Assembly: GCF_008905045.1 (NCBI RefSeq)
Contig: NZ_VWMY01000033.1
Location: 70,245-134,244, forward strand
Reading direction: 5' to 3'
Source of the DNA: Streptomyces albicerus
GTDB taxonomy: Bacteria; Actinomycetota; Actinomycetes; Streptomycetales; Streptomycetaceae
Length of the DNA: 64,000 nt
Shown: in pieces, positions 38,698 through 46,215 of the stretch
Numbering within the stretch: position 1 is the stretch's first letter
Layout: every line of letters begins with the position of its first letter
Translations under genes and position numbers: made by a program
Notes under the pieces: model-generated
Told to the model about the DNA's origin: nothing
What the model saw: only the letters and a program-made list of their open reading frames with translations
The model's database searches: none

Positions 38698-40649
38698 TTG
38701 ATGCTTTCAAGTTCAAGTTTTGGCCACGGTTTTGCGTTCGTTTGGGGTTCCGCACCCGGCTCCAGCCCTTGTTCCGCCTGGCCCGCGGCCGTCCGCAGCA
38801 CAGCCCGCGCCACCGCGTCGGCGTCCGACAGCGTGACGGAGTCCACACCCGGTCTGGCCCCGGCCGCGGTCACCCAGTGCACACCCTCCGTAGGCACGCC
38901 GATCGCGAACCGCCTTGGGTGCGCGTGTCCCTGACGGTCGATCAGGCGATAGGGGCGCTGTGTTACGTCCAGCCCTCCAGTTTCGTAACCGTCCACCGTG
39001 TGGGGGCGGCACTGGCCCGTCTTCAGCAGCCGGGCGAGCAACTCGTCGGCCGTCCGCCGCAGGTCCGGCTCCGGCAGCCGTGCCTCGATGAGCGTGGTCG
39101 CCGTCACGGTCGAGCGGGGCACGTCGGGGGAGTGCGCCACCCAGGTCCCGCCCTCGGCCCGCACCTCGAGCCGCGGGCCGATCACCTCCAGGACGCCCGC
39201 CTCGATCAGCGCGGCCATCTCCTCGATACGGCGCCGGGGCGGGCCGATCGACAGGAACGCGTTGAGCGGGGTGTACCAGCGGTCCAGGTGCTCCCGGCGC
39301 GAGGCTCCCGCCAGCCCGCCGTGGTCGACGATCTGCCGCAGCTCGTTGCGCAGGTCGCGCAGCACGTCGAGGGCCGCCTTGAGCGGCCCGTCGACGTTGC
39401 CGAGCGCGGCCTGGGCGGCGTCCTCGCGAAGGTGGTCGAGCAGCCAGTCCCGGAAGTCGCCGGGACCGGTGAAGACCCGACCGCCGTACGGCCGTGAAAT
39501 GCGGTCCCAGGACCAGCGGTTGGCCTCGGGAACCCCGAACTCGTCCAGGACCAGGGCCTCTTGGGGATCGCGGTGGGGGACGGCGAGGAAGCGCTCGCGG
39601 AAGCCGCGTACGAGGTTGGTGTCCAGAGCGGCATCCCGCCCCAACAGCGCCTCGTAGTAGACGGTTTCGACCTCCTTCGCCACCAACGGCCATATCTCCG
39701 TGAGGAAGTCGGGCGCCTCGCCGGAGTCGGCACGCTTGCGGAGGCGGGCGATGGTCTCCGGGGTGAGGACGAGGGGCACGTGACGGCCGTACGGGCCCTT
39801 CGCGTTGTCGCCGCGGGCCTGGTACGGGATGCCGCGGCGGGAGCCGGCCCGCAGGCGTGGCTCGCCGCCCGAGGGGAGGTAGCGCAGGCCGGCCGGGGTG
39901 CGGTCGAAGCGGCCGCCGCGGGCTGTCGTCAACAGGGCCATGTGGTCGAAGAAGTTGAGGCCAAGGCCGCGCAGCAGGACGGTCTCGCCGGGGGCGACGC
40001 AGGACAGGTCGAGGTCCGCCGGGTTGGCAGGCGGCACATGGCGCAGGCCGTGGCGGTCGGCGTACGCGGTGAGCTGCTGCTGTGCCCGGTCCGCGACGGC
40101 GGGCAGATGGCCCTGGGCCAGGACGACGGCGGACAGGTCGGGGAGCGTGCGGCCGTTGTCGAGTACGAGGGTCTGGTGGCCGTCGGCCGTGTCGTCGAGG
40201 CGTATCGCGCGCGCCCGGTGCGTCTCGACCCGAACGGCGGGCGGTGCCTCGCGGACCACCTCGGCGAAGACCCACTCCAGGTAGTGGCCGTACTGGGCGC
40301 GGGTCGGGTAGTCGTCGGGCCCCAGCTTGCCGGCGGCCCAGGTGTGCAGGCTCGGGCCGGGGCGTATCGGGCCCGAACAGTCCACGCTGTCGTCGGTGAA
40401 GAGCGTGACCTGGGAGGCCACGGTGTTCATCAGCAGCTCGGCCGGCTGGGCGGTCCGCCAGACGCGGCCGGGGCCCGGCGGCGACGGGTCGACGACGTGG
40501 ACCGTCAGGCGGGTGCCGGGCGCGAGGAGCTCGGGGGCGGAGGCGCAGAGCCGTTCCAGCACGCTGGTGCCGCGGGGTCCGGCGCCGACCAGGGCGACGG
40601 AGGTGACGCGGACGCCGGTGGGCTCCCCGGGCTTTCCGGACTCTGCAGA
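38694..40649 (-). CDS. Large FAD/NAD(P)-binding protein
   Basis: About 651 residues. The Rossmann motif VALVGAGPRGTSVLERL near residue 18 matches the PF13454-type FAD-NAD(P) binding family. A second dinucleotide segment occurs near TVLLRGLGLNFFDHMALL, and GVHWVTAAGARPGVDS sits at the C-terminus. It may be an N-hydroxylase-like or uncharacterised flavoprotein. TTG 40649 is preferred because GGAGT precedes it; GTG 40694 is possible. Confidence 0.75.
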   Translation of the reverse strand, partial: SAESGKPGEPTGVRVTSVALVGAGPRGTSVLERLCASAPELLAPGTRLTVHVVDPSPPGPGRVWRTAQPAELLMNTVASQVTLFTDDSVDCSGPIRPGPSLHTWAAGKLGPDDYPTRAQYGHYLEWVFAEVVREAPPAVRVETHRARAIRLDDTADGHQTLVLDNGRTLPDLSAVVLAQGHLPAVADRAQQQLTAYADRHGLRHVPPANPADLDLSCVAPGETVLLRGLGLNFFDHMALLTTARGGRFDRTPAGLRYLPSGGEPRLRAGSRRGIPYQARGDNAKGPYGRHVPLVLTPETIARLRKRADSGEAPDFLTEIWPLVAKEVETVYYEALLGRDAALDTNLVRGFRERFLAVPHRDPQEALVLDEFGVPEANRWSWDRISRPYGGRVFTGPGDFRDWLLDHLREDAAQAALGNVDGPLKAALDVLRDLRNELRQIVDHGGLAGASRREHLDRWYTPLNAFLSIGPPRRRIEEMAALIEAGVLEVIGPRLEVRAEGGTWVAHSPDVPRSTVTATTLIEARLPEPDLRRTADELLARLLKTGQCRPHTVDGYETGGLDVTQRPYRLIDRQGHAHPRRFAIGVPTEGVHWVTAAGARPGVDSVTLSDADAVARAVLRTAAGQAEQGLEPGAEPQTNAKPWPKLELESIN

Positions 40650-41008
40650 CAAAGGTGTGACTCCAGGACAGGTGGGCGGGGCGCTGCACAGCACACCGCC
40701 CGCCGGAAGCGGACGGTCCGCCTCATCATGCCGTTGCGCGCCTCGGGAGCCGAGCCCTGGAGCGGATCATCGGTGCCGGTTGTGGGATGCGTCACGAGCA
40801 TCACGGGCAACGAGGCAGGACATGGGCAACGTACGCAACAAACGTATGCAATCGGGGGATTGCGGGGCGAGGCCGCCGCGCGGTGCGCGGTCCGCGGCGA
40901 TCCCCGGCGGTCGCCTGGGTGACGACTCCACGGTGGCCCTGGCGAACGACCGGCGCACTCGGGCTCATTGCCCCTCCGCGACTCTCCGTCACTCTCCGTG
41001 GCGGCGGG
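40650..41008. other. Intergenic region with a direct repeat
   Basis: No convincing gene. It contains AACGTACGCAA (40829) and AACGTATGCAA (40842), a near-direct repeat that could be an operator for the FAD/NAD(P) gene. The remainder is GC-rich spacer up to the PhoD-like stop. Confidence 0.4.
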
Positions 41009-42664
41009 CTAACCGAGTTCGGACTCGACGACCGTCCGCAGCCGGGCCGCGCCGCCGCTCTCCACCCGCGCCTGATCGAGCCGCAGTCGGGCCGAACGGC
41101 CGCGCAGAGTCAGCGTCATGAGCTGATTGCCGAACCAAGGACCGCCGGTTTTGCGCCAGTCGATTGGTGGGCGCTCGATGCCGCCGTGTCCGGCGAAGCG
41201 GCGGCCGATGATCCGGCCGACGCGGCTCCAGCCGAAGCGGAAGCCGAGTCTTATGGAGAGCGGGATGGAGTTGTGGACGGGAGAGCAGGTCAGCTGCAGC
41301 ACCCGGGCGTCGGGCCCCTTCGCGCCCGCGGGCCAGGTCGGCTCGGCGATGTACGCGTGGTGCACGTCCCCGGACAGCACGCACACCGTCGCCGGCGCAC
41401 CCGGCCCCGACCCCGCCTCGGCGATCAGCGCGGCGAGGGCGTCGAACGACGCCGGGAACGCCGCCCAGTGCTCCAGATCGGCCCGCCGCCGCAGGTCCTC
41501 CCCGAACCGCGCCCAGCGCTCGCCCCGCTCACCCCGGCACAGCGCGGCGTTCCACCCCTCCGCGTCGTGCACGAGGTGGGGGAGCAGCCAGGGCAGCGAG
41601 GTGCCGATGAGGAGGTGGTCGTACGAACCCGGCTCCTCCAGCGCCTGCTCGCGCAGCCATGCCTCGTCTTCCGGGCCGAGCATCGAGCGGTTCTGCTCGT
41701 CGAGGACGCGGGCCGCGCGGGTGTCGATCATCAGCAGGCGTACGCGGCCGAAGTCGCGGCGGTAGCTCCAGCGGACCGAGGCCGGGTCGGCGTCGGCCTC
41801 GGCGGCGAAGGTACGCAGGGCGTCCGTGCCGTCGGGGGTGGCGCGGACGGCCGCGTACAGGGGGTCGTCGGCGAGGCGGTCGGGCGGGAGGTTGCCGAGG
41901 TGCTGATGGACCCAGTACGACATCAGGCCGCTCAGCACGCGCTCGCGCCACCAGGGGGTGGCCCGCATGTCGGCGAGCCAGGAGGCGCTGGTGTTCCAGT
42001 CGTCTATGACGTCGTGGTCGTCGAAGATCATGCAGCTGGGCACGGTGGAGAGCAGCCAGCGGACCTCGGGGTCGAGCCACGATTCGTAGTAGAGGTGCGT
42101 GTACTCCTCGTAGTCCGCGACCTCGGCGCCCGGCGGTTCCGTCAGCCCGCGCCGGGCCTGCAGCCAGCGGCGGGTGGCCTTGGAGACCTCGTCCGCGTAC
42201 ACCTGGTCGCCCAGCAGCAGCAGGACGTCCGGGCGTTCGCCGTCCGGGTCCGCGGCGATCCGGGCCGCGAGGGTGTCCAGGGCGTCCGGGCCCACCGGGT
42301 CCTTCTCGCCCGCGGGCGGCGCGGCCCAGCGGCAGGAGCCGAAGGCGACCCGTACGGTCCTGTGGTTGTCCTCGTGCTCGTCGACCGGGGTGCGGATGAC
42401 CGAGGGCGGGAAGCCGGAGTCGGCGAGGGGCCAGACGATCGCCCCGTCGAGCAGCACCTCGTACGAGGTCGTCGTGCCCGGTGTCAGCCCGGTGACCGGG
42501 ATCAGCGCGTAGTGATGGCCGGCGACCTGGAACGTGCGGGTCTCGCCGCCGGCGCCGTCCTCGCAGCGCACCTCGGCGGTGCACGGACGGCTCGCCTCGA
42601 CCCAGACGGTCGCGGACGAGCCGTCGACGTACCTCAGCAGCGGTCCCAGGCGCAGTCTCGCCAC
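41009..42664 (-). CDS. PhoD-like alkaline phosphatase / phosphodiesterase
   Basis: 551 residues. An N-terminal beta domain (VTGLTPGTTTSYEVLLDG) leads to metallophosphoesterase motifs of the PhoD family: VAFGSCRW near 107, LLLLGDQVYADEV near 147, CMIFDDHDVIDDWN near 211 and VCVLSGDVHHAYIAEP near 435. There is no signal peptide, so it is cytoplasmic or loosely associated. Substrate not predictable. Confidence 0.85.
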   Translation of the reverse strand: MARLRLGPLLRYVDGSSATVWVEASRPCTAEVRCEDGAGGETRTFQVAGHHYALIPVTGLTPGTTTSYEVLLDGAIVWPLADSGFPPSVIRTPVDEHEDNHRTVRVAFGSCRWAAPPAGEKDPVGPDALDTLAARIAADPDGERPDVLLLLGDQVYADEVSKATRRWLQARRGLTEPPGAEVADYEEYTHLYYESWLDPEVRWLLSTVPSCMIFDDHDVIDDWNTSASWLADMRATPWWRERVLSGLMSYWVHQHLGNLPPDRLADDPLYAAVRATPDGTDALRTFAAEADADPASVRWSYRRDFGRVRLLMIDTRAARVLDEQNRSMLGPEDEAWLREQALEEPGSYDHLLIGTSLPWLLPHLVHDAEGWNAALCRGERGERWARFGEDLRRRADLEHWAAFPASFDALAALIAEAGSGPGAPATVCVLSGDVHHAYIAEPTWPAGAKGPDARVLQLTCSPVHNSIPLSIRLGFRFGWSRVGRIIGRRFAGHGGIERPPIDWRKTGGPWFGNQLMTLTLRGRSARLRLDQARVESGGAARLRTVVESELG

Positions 42665-42764
42665 GTGATCACTCTCCTCCGTCGCCCCGTACGGTACGGA
42701 ACGACGGAGGTGAGCGGGGAGGTTCCGTGCATGGTGCAGTTGATCAGCGGCCGCGTGCGGTTGA

Positions 42765-43409
42765 TCAGCAGCCGCTGAGGACCGAGCTGAGCTTGCTCTT
42801 CTCGGCGGAGTCGACGGAGAGGTCGTAGTAGTACTTCACCTGGACCCAGGCGCGTACGTACGTGCAGGCGTAGGTGGTGCGCGACGGCATCCAGGTGGCC
42901 GGGTCCTGGTCGCCCTTCGACTGGTTCACGTTGTCGGTGACGGCGATGAGCTGGGGGCGGGTGAGGTCGTTGGCGAACGCCTGGCGCTGGGACGAGCTCC
43001 AGCTGTCGGCGCCGGAGTCCCAGGCCTCGGCCAGCGGGACGAGGTGGTCGATGTCGACGTCGGAGGCCGCGGTCCAGGTCGCGCCGTCGTAGACGGAGTA
43101 CCAACTGCCGCTGGTCGACGCGCAGGCCGAGTCGGTGACGACGTTCGAGCCGTCACGCTTGAGGACCGTCTCACGGGTGTTGCACGTGCCACTGATGGTG
43201 ATCCAGTGGTTGAACAGATCGCGGTTGTAGCCGGTGCGGTCCTCGGTCGCGACGGTGAGCGAGGCGAGGTAGGTGCGGGCGGTGGCGGCGCTGACCGGGG
43301 TGGGCAGCGCGGCGGAGGCGGTCGGGCCGTTGAAAAGCCCGACCATGGCTATCAAACCGGCGAAGGCGGCCACTAGACTGAGCCGTCGACGCGCGTAGAC
43401 CTTCGGCAT
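42765..43409 (-). CDS. Secreted HNH endonuclease (DUF1524/GmrSD-C type)
   Basis: 214 residues. A signal peptide (LSLVAAFAGLIAMVGLFNGP) ends near ASA. The nuclease motif is DVDIDHLVPLAEAWDSGADS, then TRPQLIAVTDNVNQSKGDQD, with WMPSRTTYACTYVRAWVQVK: His-Asn-His-type metal finger. AAGGGAG precedes ATG 43409. Extracellular nucleases of this type are common and often several per Streptomyces genome. Confidence 0.85.
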   Translation of the reverse strand: MPKVYARRRLSLVAAFAGLIAMVGLFNGPTASAALPTPVSAATARTYLASLTVATEDRTGYNRDLFNHWITISGTCNTRETVLKRDGSNVVTDSACASTSGSWYSVYDGATWTAASDVDIDHLVPLAEAWDSGADSWSSSQRQAFANDLTRPQLIAVTDNVNQSKGDQDPATWMPSRTTYACTYVRAWVQVKYYYDLSVDSAEKSKLSSVLSGC

Positions 43410-43633
43410 GCGAACTCCCTTGAGGTGGGGGGAAGTTGACCTGCGGGCGACTGAATGCTCGCGGTGGCCGGTTTCCGGGAGATGTGCGTCAGGTGAGAAG
43501 TTAATGACGCGGTCATGACATGCCAAGGGGTGTGGCGGGACTTTCGGGTTTGCTTGGTGCTGCGGGCGCGTCTCCATGCGGGGGTCGGGGTCGGATCTGG
43601 AATGGGTCCCCCGGAGTGGTAGCGGGATCGGCT

Positions 43634-43730
43634 CTTTGTTTTGTACCGTGGAGGAACAAAGTGGCTCCCGCCCGTTTTCCCTGACCGGCGGGCGGGACCA
43701 CCTTGTCCCTGGGGGCCGCGCATGGCCCCC
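43634..43730 (+). promoter_or_regulatory. Structured 5' leader with 7-codon ORF
   Basis: Three inverted repeats follow each other: CTTTGTT/AACAAAG (43634-43661), CCCGCCCG/CGGGCGGG (43667-43696) and GGGGGCC/GGCCCCC (43711-43730). GGAGG followed by GTG at 43661 opens a tiny frame, MAPARFP-stop (43661-43684), whose end lies inside the second hairpin. This arrangement could work as an attenuator for the HAD gene. The preceding 220 nt (43410-43633) show no gene. Confidence 0.45.
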
Positions 43731-43754
43731 TCTTCCACGCTTTGGAGCATGCCG

Positions 43755-44411
43755 ATGACGGCCACGACCGTGCTGACCGCCCGTGCCCTGCTGCTGGACA
43801 TGGACGGCACCCTCGTCAACTCCGACGCCGTCGTCGAGCGCGTCTGGCGCCGCTGGGCCGACCGGCACGGGCTCGACGCGGACGAGGTCATGAAGGTCGT
43901 CCACGGACGGCAGGGGTACGCGTCGATGGCGGTCCTGCTGCCGAGCCGGCCCATGGAGCAGAACTACGCCGACAACGCGCGCATGCTCGCCGAGGAGACC
44001 GCCGACATGGACGGCGTGGTCGCGATTCCGGGGGCCGCGGAGTTCCTGGCCTCCCTGCGGGGGGTGCCGCATGCGCTCGTGACCTCCGCGGATGTGGCGC
44101 TGTCCACCGCGCGCATGGGTGCCGCCGGGCTTTCGCTGCCTGGGGTGCGGGTCACCGCGGAGTCCGTGGGGGCCAGCAAGCCTGATCCTGAAGGGTTTTT
44201 GAAGGGGGCGGCCGAGTTGGGGGTCGCGCCTGAGGACTGTGTGGTGTTCGAGGACTCCGGTGCGGGGATCGCGGCCGGGCGCTCCGCGGGGATGCGGGTT
44301 GTTGGAGTCGGGCCTCGGGCCGGGTTCCACCGGCCGGATGTGGTGGTGCGGGATCTTCGGCAGGTGCGGGTTGAGGTTTTGGGGGATGGGGTTCGGCTGC
44401 GCGTTGGGTGA
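43755..44411 (+). CDS. HAD-superfamily sugar-phosphatase-like hydrolase
   Basis: 218 residues. Motif I is LLLDMDGTLVNSD, motif II ALVTSADV, motif III K in SVGASKPDPEGFL, and motif IV VVFEDSGAGIAAG. The cap domain is of the small helical type (beta-PGM/YfbT-like). GGAG lies 7 nt before ATG 43755; ATG 43749 is an alternative. Probably a sugar-phosphate phosphatase. Confidence 0.85.
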   Translation: MTATTVLTARALLLDMDGTLVNSDAVVERVWRRWADRHGLDADEVMKVVHGRQGYASMAVLLPSRPMEQNYADNARMLAEETADMDGVVAIPGAAEFLASLRGVPHALVTSADVALSTARMGAAGLSLPGVRVTAESVGASKPDPEGFLKGAAELGVAPEDCVVFEDSGAGIAAGRSAGMRVVGVGPRAGFHRPDVVVRDLRQVRVEVLGDGVRLRVG

Positions 44412-44486
44412 TGGCGGGTCGGGTGTGGGGGTGCCTGAGGGTTCGCGGTCTGTGCGGGGTGGTGGGGGCTGGTCACGCAGTTCCCC

Positions 44487-44509
44487 GCGCCCCTAAAAAC
44501 AAGGGGCGC
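44487..44509. terminator. Terminator of the common Streptomyces CGCCCCT type
   Basis: GCGCCCCT - AAAAACA - AGGGGCGC lies between convergent HAD and peptidoglycan-binding genes. The flank CAGTTCCCCGCGCCCCTAAA is a sequence frequently repeated in Streptomyces intergenic regions. Confidence 0.65.
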
Positions 44510-44540
44510 CTCGGTTGACGCAGTTGTAAGGGTCCCCTGG

Positions 44541-46049
44541 TCAACTGTCCTGCAGCGCAACGCCGTTGTGGCCCGGACGGGCGGCCGTGGAGCCGTCCGC
44601 GCCCGTGGGACGGGACCCCGTGCCCTGCGGCTCCGCTGTCTCGGTCTCCAGCCGCTGTCGGGTCTCCTCGCCGTATACGCCCGGTTCCTCGTTGTTGATG
44701 CCTCGGGTGACCTGGTAGCTGCGTACGGCGTTCTCGGTTCGGTTGTCGTAGTCGCCGTTGGGGGTGCCCGCGTAGAGGGCCAACTGCTGTAGGCGTTGCT
44801 GGAGTTCGGTGACCTCGGGGCCCTCGTCGCCGGGGCGCAGCACCACGGGGCCGGTCCTCCCCGGTGGGTTGGTGGTGGGAGGGGCCGAGTCGGTGGGGCG
44901 GCCGGTCGTCGGCGGGCGTGTCGTGGTGGCCGTGCTGGACGGGGTGGGCGGCGCGGCCGGCTCCGAGGTCGGCGGCGGGGTGCTCGGGCTGCTCGACGCG
45001 GACGGTGAGGTCGACGGCGACTGTGTCGGCGACTCGGACTTCGACGGCGACGGCTCGTCCGTGGTGGCGTCCGGCACGCTCGCGCGTATGTCGTCGGGCG
45101 CCGCGGTGTCCCGCGACGGCGTCTCGTACGAGAACAGTCCGCTCGCGAACCCGGCGGCCGCGACCACGACGGCGGTGGCGCCGGCGCCGACCATGGCGAA
45201 GCGACGGCGTCGGCTGGTGGTCCCGCCGAGGTCCTCGGCGTCCTCGGGGATGCCGGGGAGGGGGTCCAGGGACTGCGCCTCGAAGAGGTGGGTGCCGGCG
45301 TTGGGGGAGTGCGGTAGGGGTATCGCGCGGGGGAGTTGGACGGTGAGGAAGGGGTCGGCGAGCGGTTCGGGGGTGTCGGTCGTCGGGGGTGTTCCCGGTG
45401 CGGCCTGCTCGCTCAAGGACTGAGGCGTTCCGGGAGGGCCCGGCTCGTCAAAGGGGTCGGGCGACGCGAAGGCTCCGGAGGTGTCGCGGCCTGCGGGGCT
45501 GTTGGGCATGCGGGGCGAGGCCATGATCCCGTATACGGCGGGTGCCCCGGTCGCTCCCGCGTCCCTGGACCTGGCGGAGCCCCCGGGCGCGGGCGTTCCC
45601 GCGTCCCTGGGCCGGGTAGAGCCCTCGGGGCCGAGCGTTCCCGCGTCTCCGGTCCAGGTGGACCCCGACGCCTCAGGTGCTGCCGCGCTCCTGTACTCGC
45701 TGAAACCTTCCGCCTCGGGCGTTGTGGAGTCCCTGTACCCGCTGAAACCTTCCGCCTCGGGTGTCTCCCTGTCGCCGTACCGGGCGGAGCCCTCACCTCC
45801 AGGCGTCCCCGTGCTCGGTGACCCGGCGGAGCCCTCCGTGCCCCCACCTCCGCCGGAGTCGTTCCGCATCCCCAGATCCACGTAGGGCCGTATACGCAGC
45901 GGGTCGAAGTCCTCCGCCGCGGCCGCCTCCGCGGAGCGGGTTTCCTGCAGGGCGTCCGCTGCTCGGCGGGTGCAGTCGCACGTGGGGGAGCCGTCCGACT
46001 CTCGGGCTGCCCCGCATTCCGGGCATATATGGTCGCTCTGGTCGCTCAC
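44541..46049 (-). CDS. Membrane protein with zinc ribbon, tandem repeats and peptidoglycan-binding domain
   Basis: 502 residues. An N-terminal zinc ribbon (HICPECGAAR ... CDC) precedes degenerate repeats of about 17 residues rich in Gly, Glu and Asp (units like TPEAEGFSGYRDS). One transmembrane helix follows (MVGAGATAVVVAAAGFASGL), then a Ser/Pro/Thr linker. The C-terminal PG_binding_1 domain is LRPGDEGPEVTELQQRLQQL ... YDNRTENAVRSYQ. It likely senses or anchors to the wall. GTG start at 46049. Confidence 0.8.
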   Translation of the reverse strand: MSDQSDHICPECGAARESDGSPTCDCTRRAADALQETRSAEAAAAEDFDPLRIRPYVDLGMRNDSGGGGGTEGSAGSPSTGTPGGEGSARYGDRETPEAEGFSGYRDSTTPEAEGFSEYRSAAAPEASGSTWTGDAGTLGPEGSTRPRDAGTPAPGGSARSRDAGATGAPAVYGIMASPRMPNSPAGRDTSGAFASPDPFDEPGPPGTPQSLSEQAAPGTPPTTDTPEPLADPFLTVQLPRAIPLPHSPNAGTHLFEAQSLDPLPGIPEDAEDLGGTTSRRRRFAMVGAGATAVVVAAAGFASGLFSYETPSRDTAAPDDIRASVPDATTDEPSPSKSESPTQSPSTSPSASSSPSTPPPTSEPAAPPTPSSTATTTRPPTTGRPTDSAPPTTNPPGRTGPVVLRPGDEGPEVTELQQRLQQLALYAGTPNGDYDNRTENAVRSYQVTRGINNEEPGVYGEETRQRLETETAEPQGTGSRPTGADGSTAARPGHNGVALQDS

Positions 46050-46215
46050 GTGTGGGTCCCTCCCCGTACGAACTCCAGCGATTATGCAGACCGCCTCCAC
46101 ACAATCTCCGGGTTACCCCCGGAATCCCGGGCTCCGTGTCGGATTCAACAGGCCATAACCGGTCACACCGACCAGGATGGAAGAGGAACGGGACCCTCGC
46201 GGCCGGGAGGTCTTC

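Noticed and set aside
38742..40922. Long rightward ORFs over the FAD/NAD(P) gene
   Set aside because: The leftward frame has the Rossmann motif and sensible protein composition; the rightward frames are low-complexity Gly/Arg/Val shadows.
40767..40958. 63-codon leftward ORF in the gap between the FAD and PhoD-like genes
   Set aside because: It has no ribosome site and no meaningful composition, and it crosses the AACGTACGCAA repeat.
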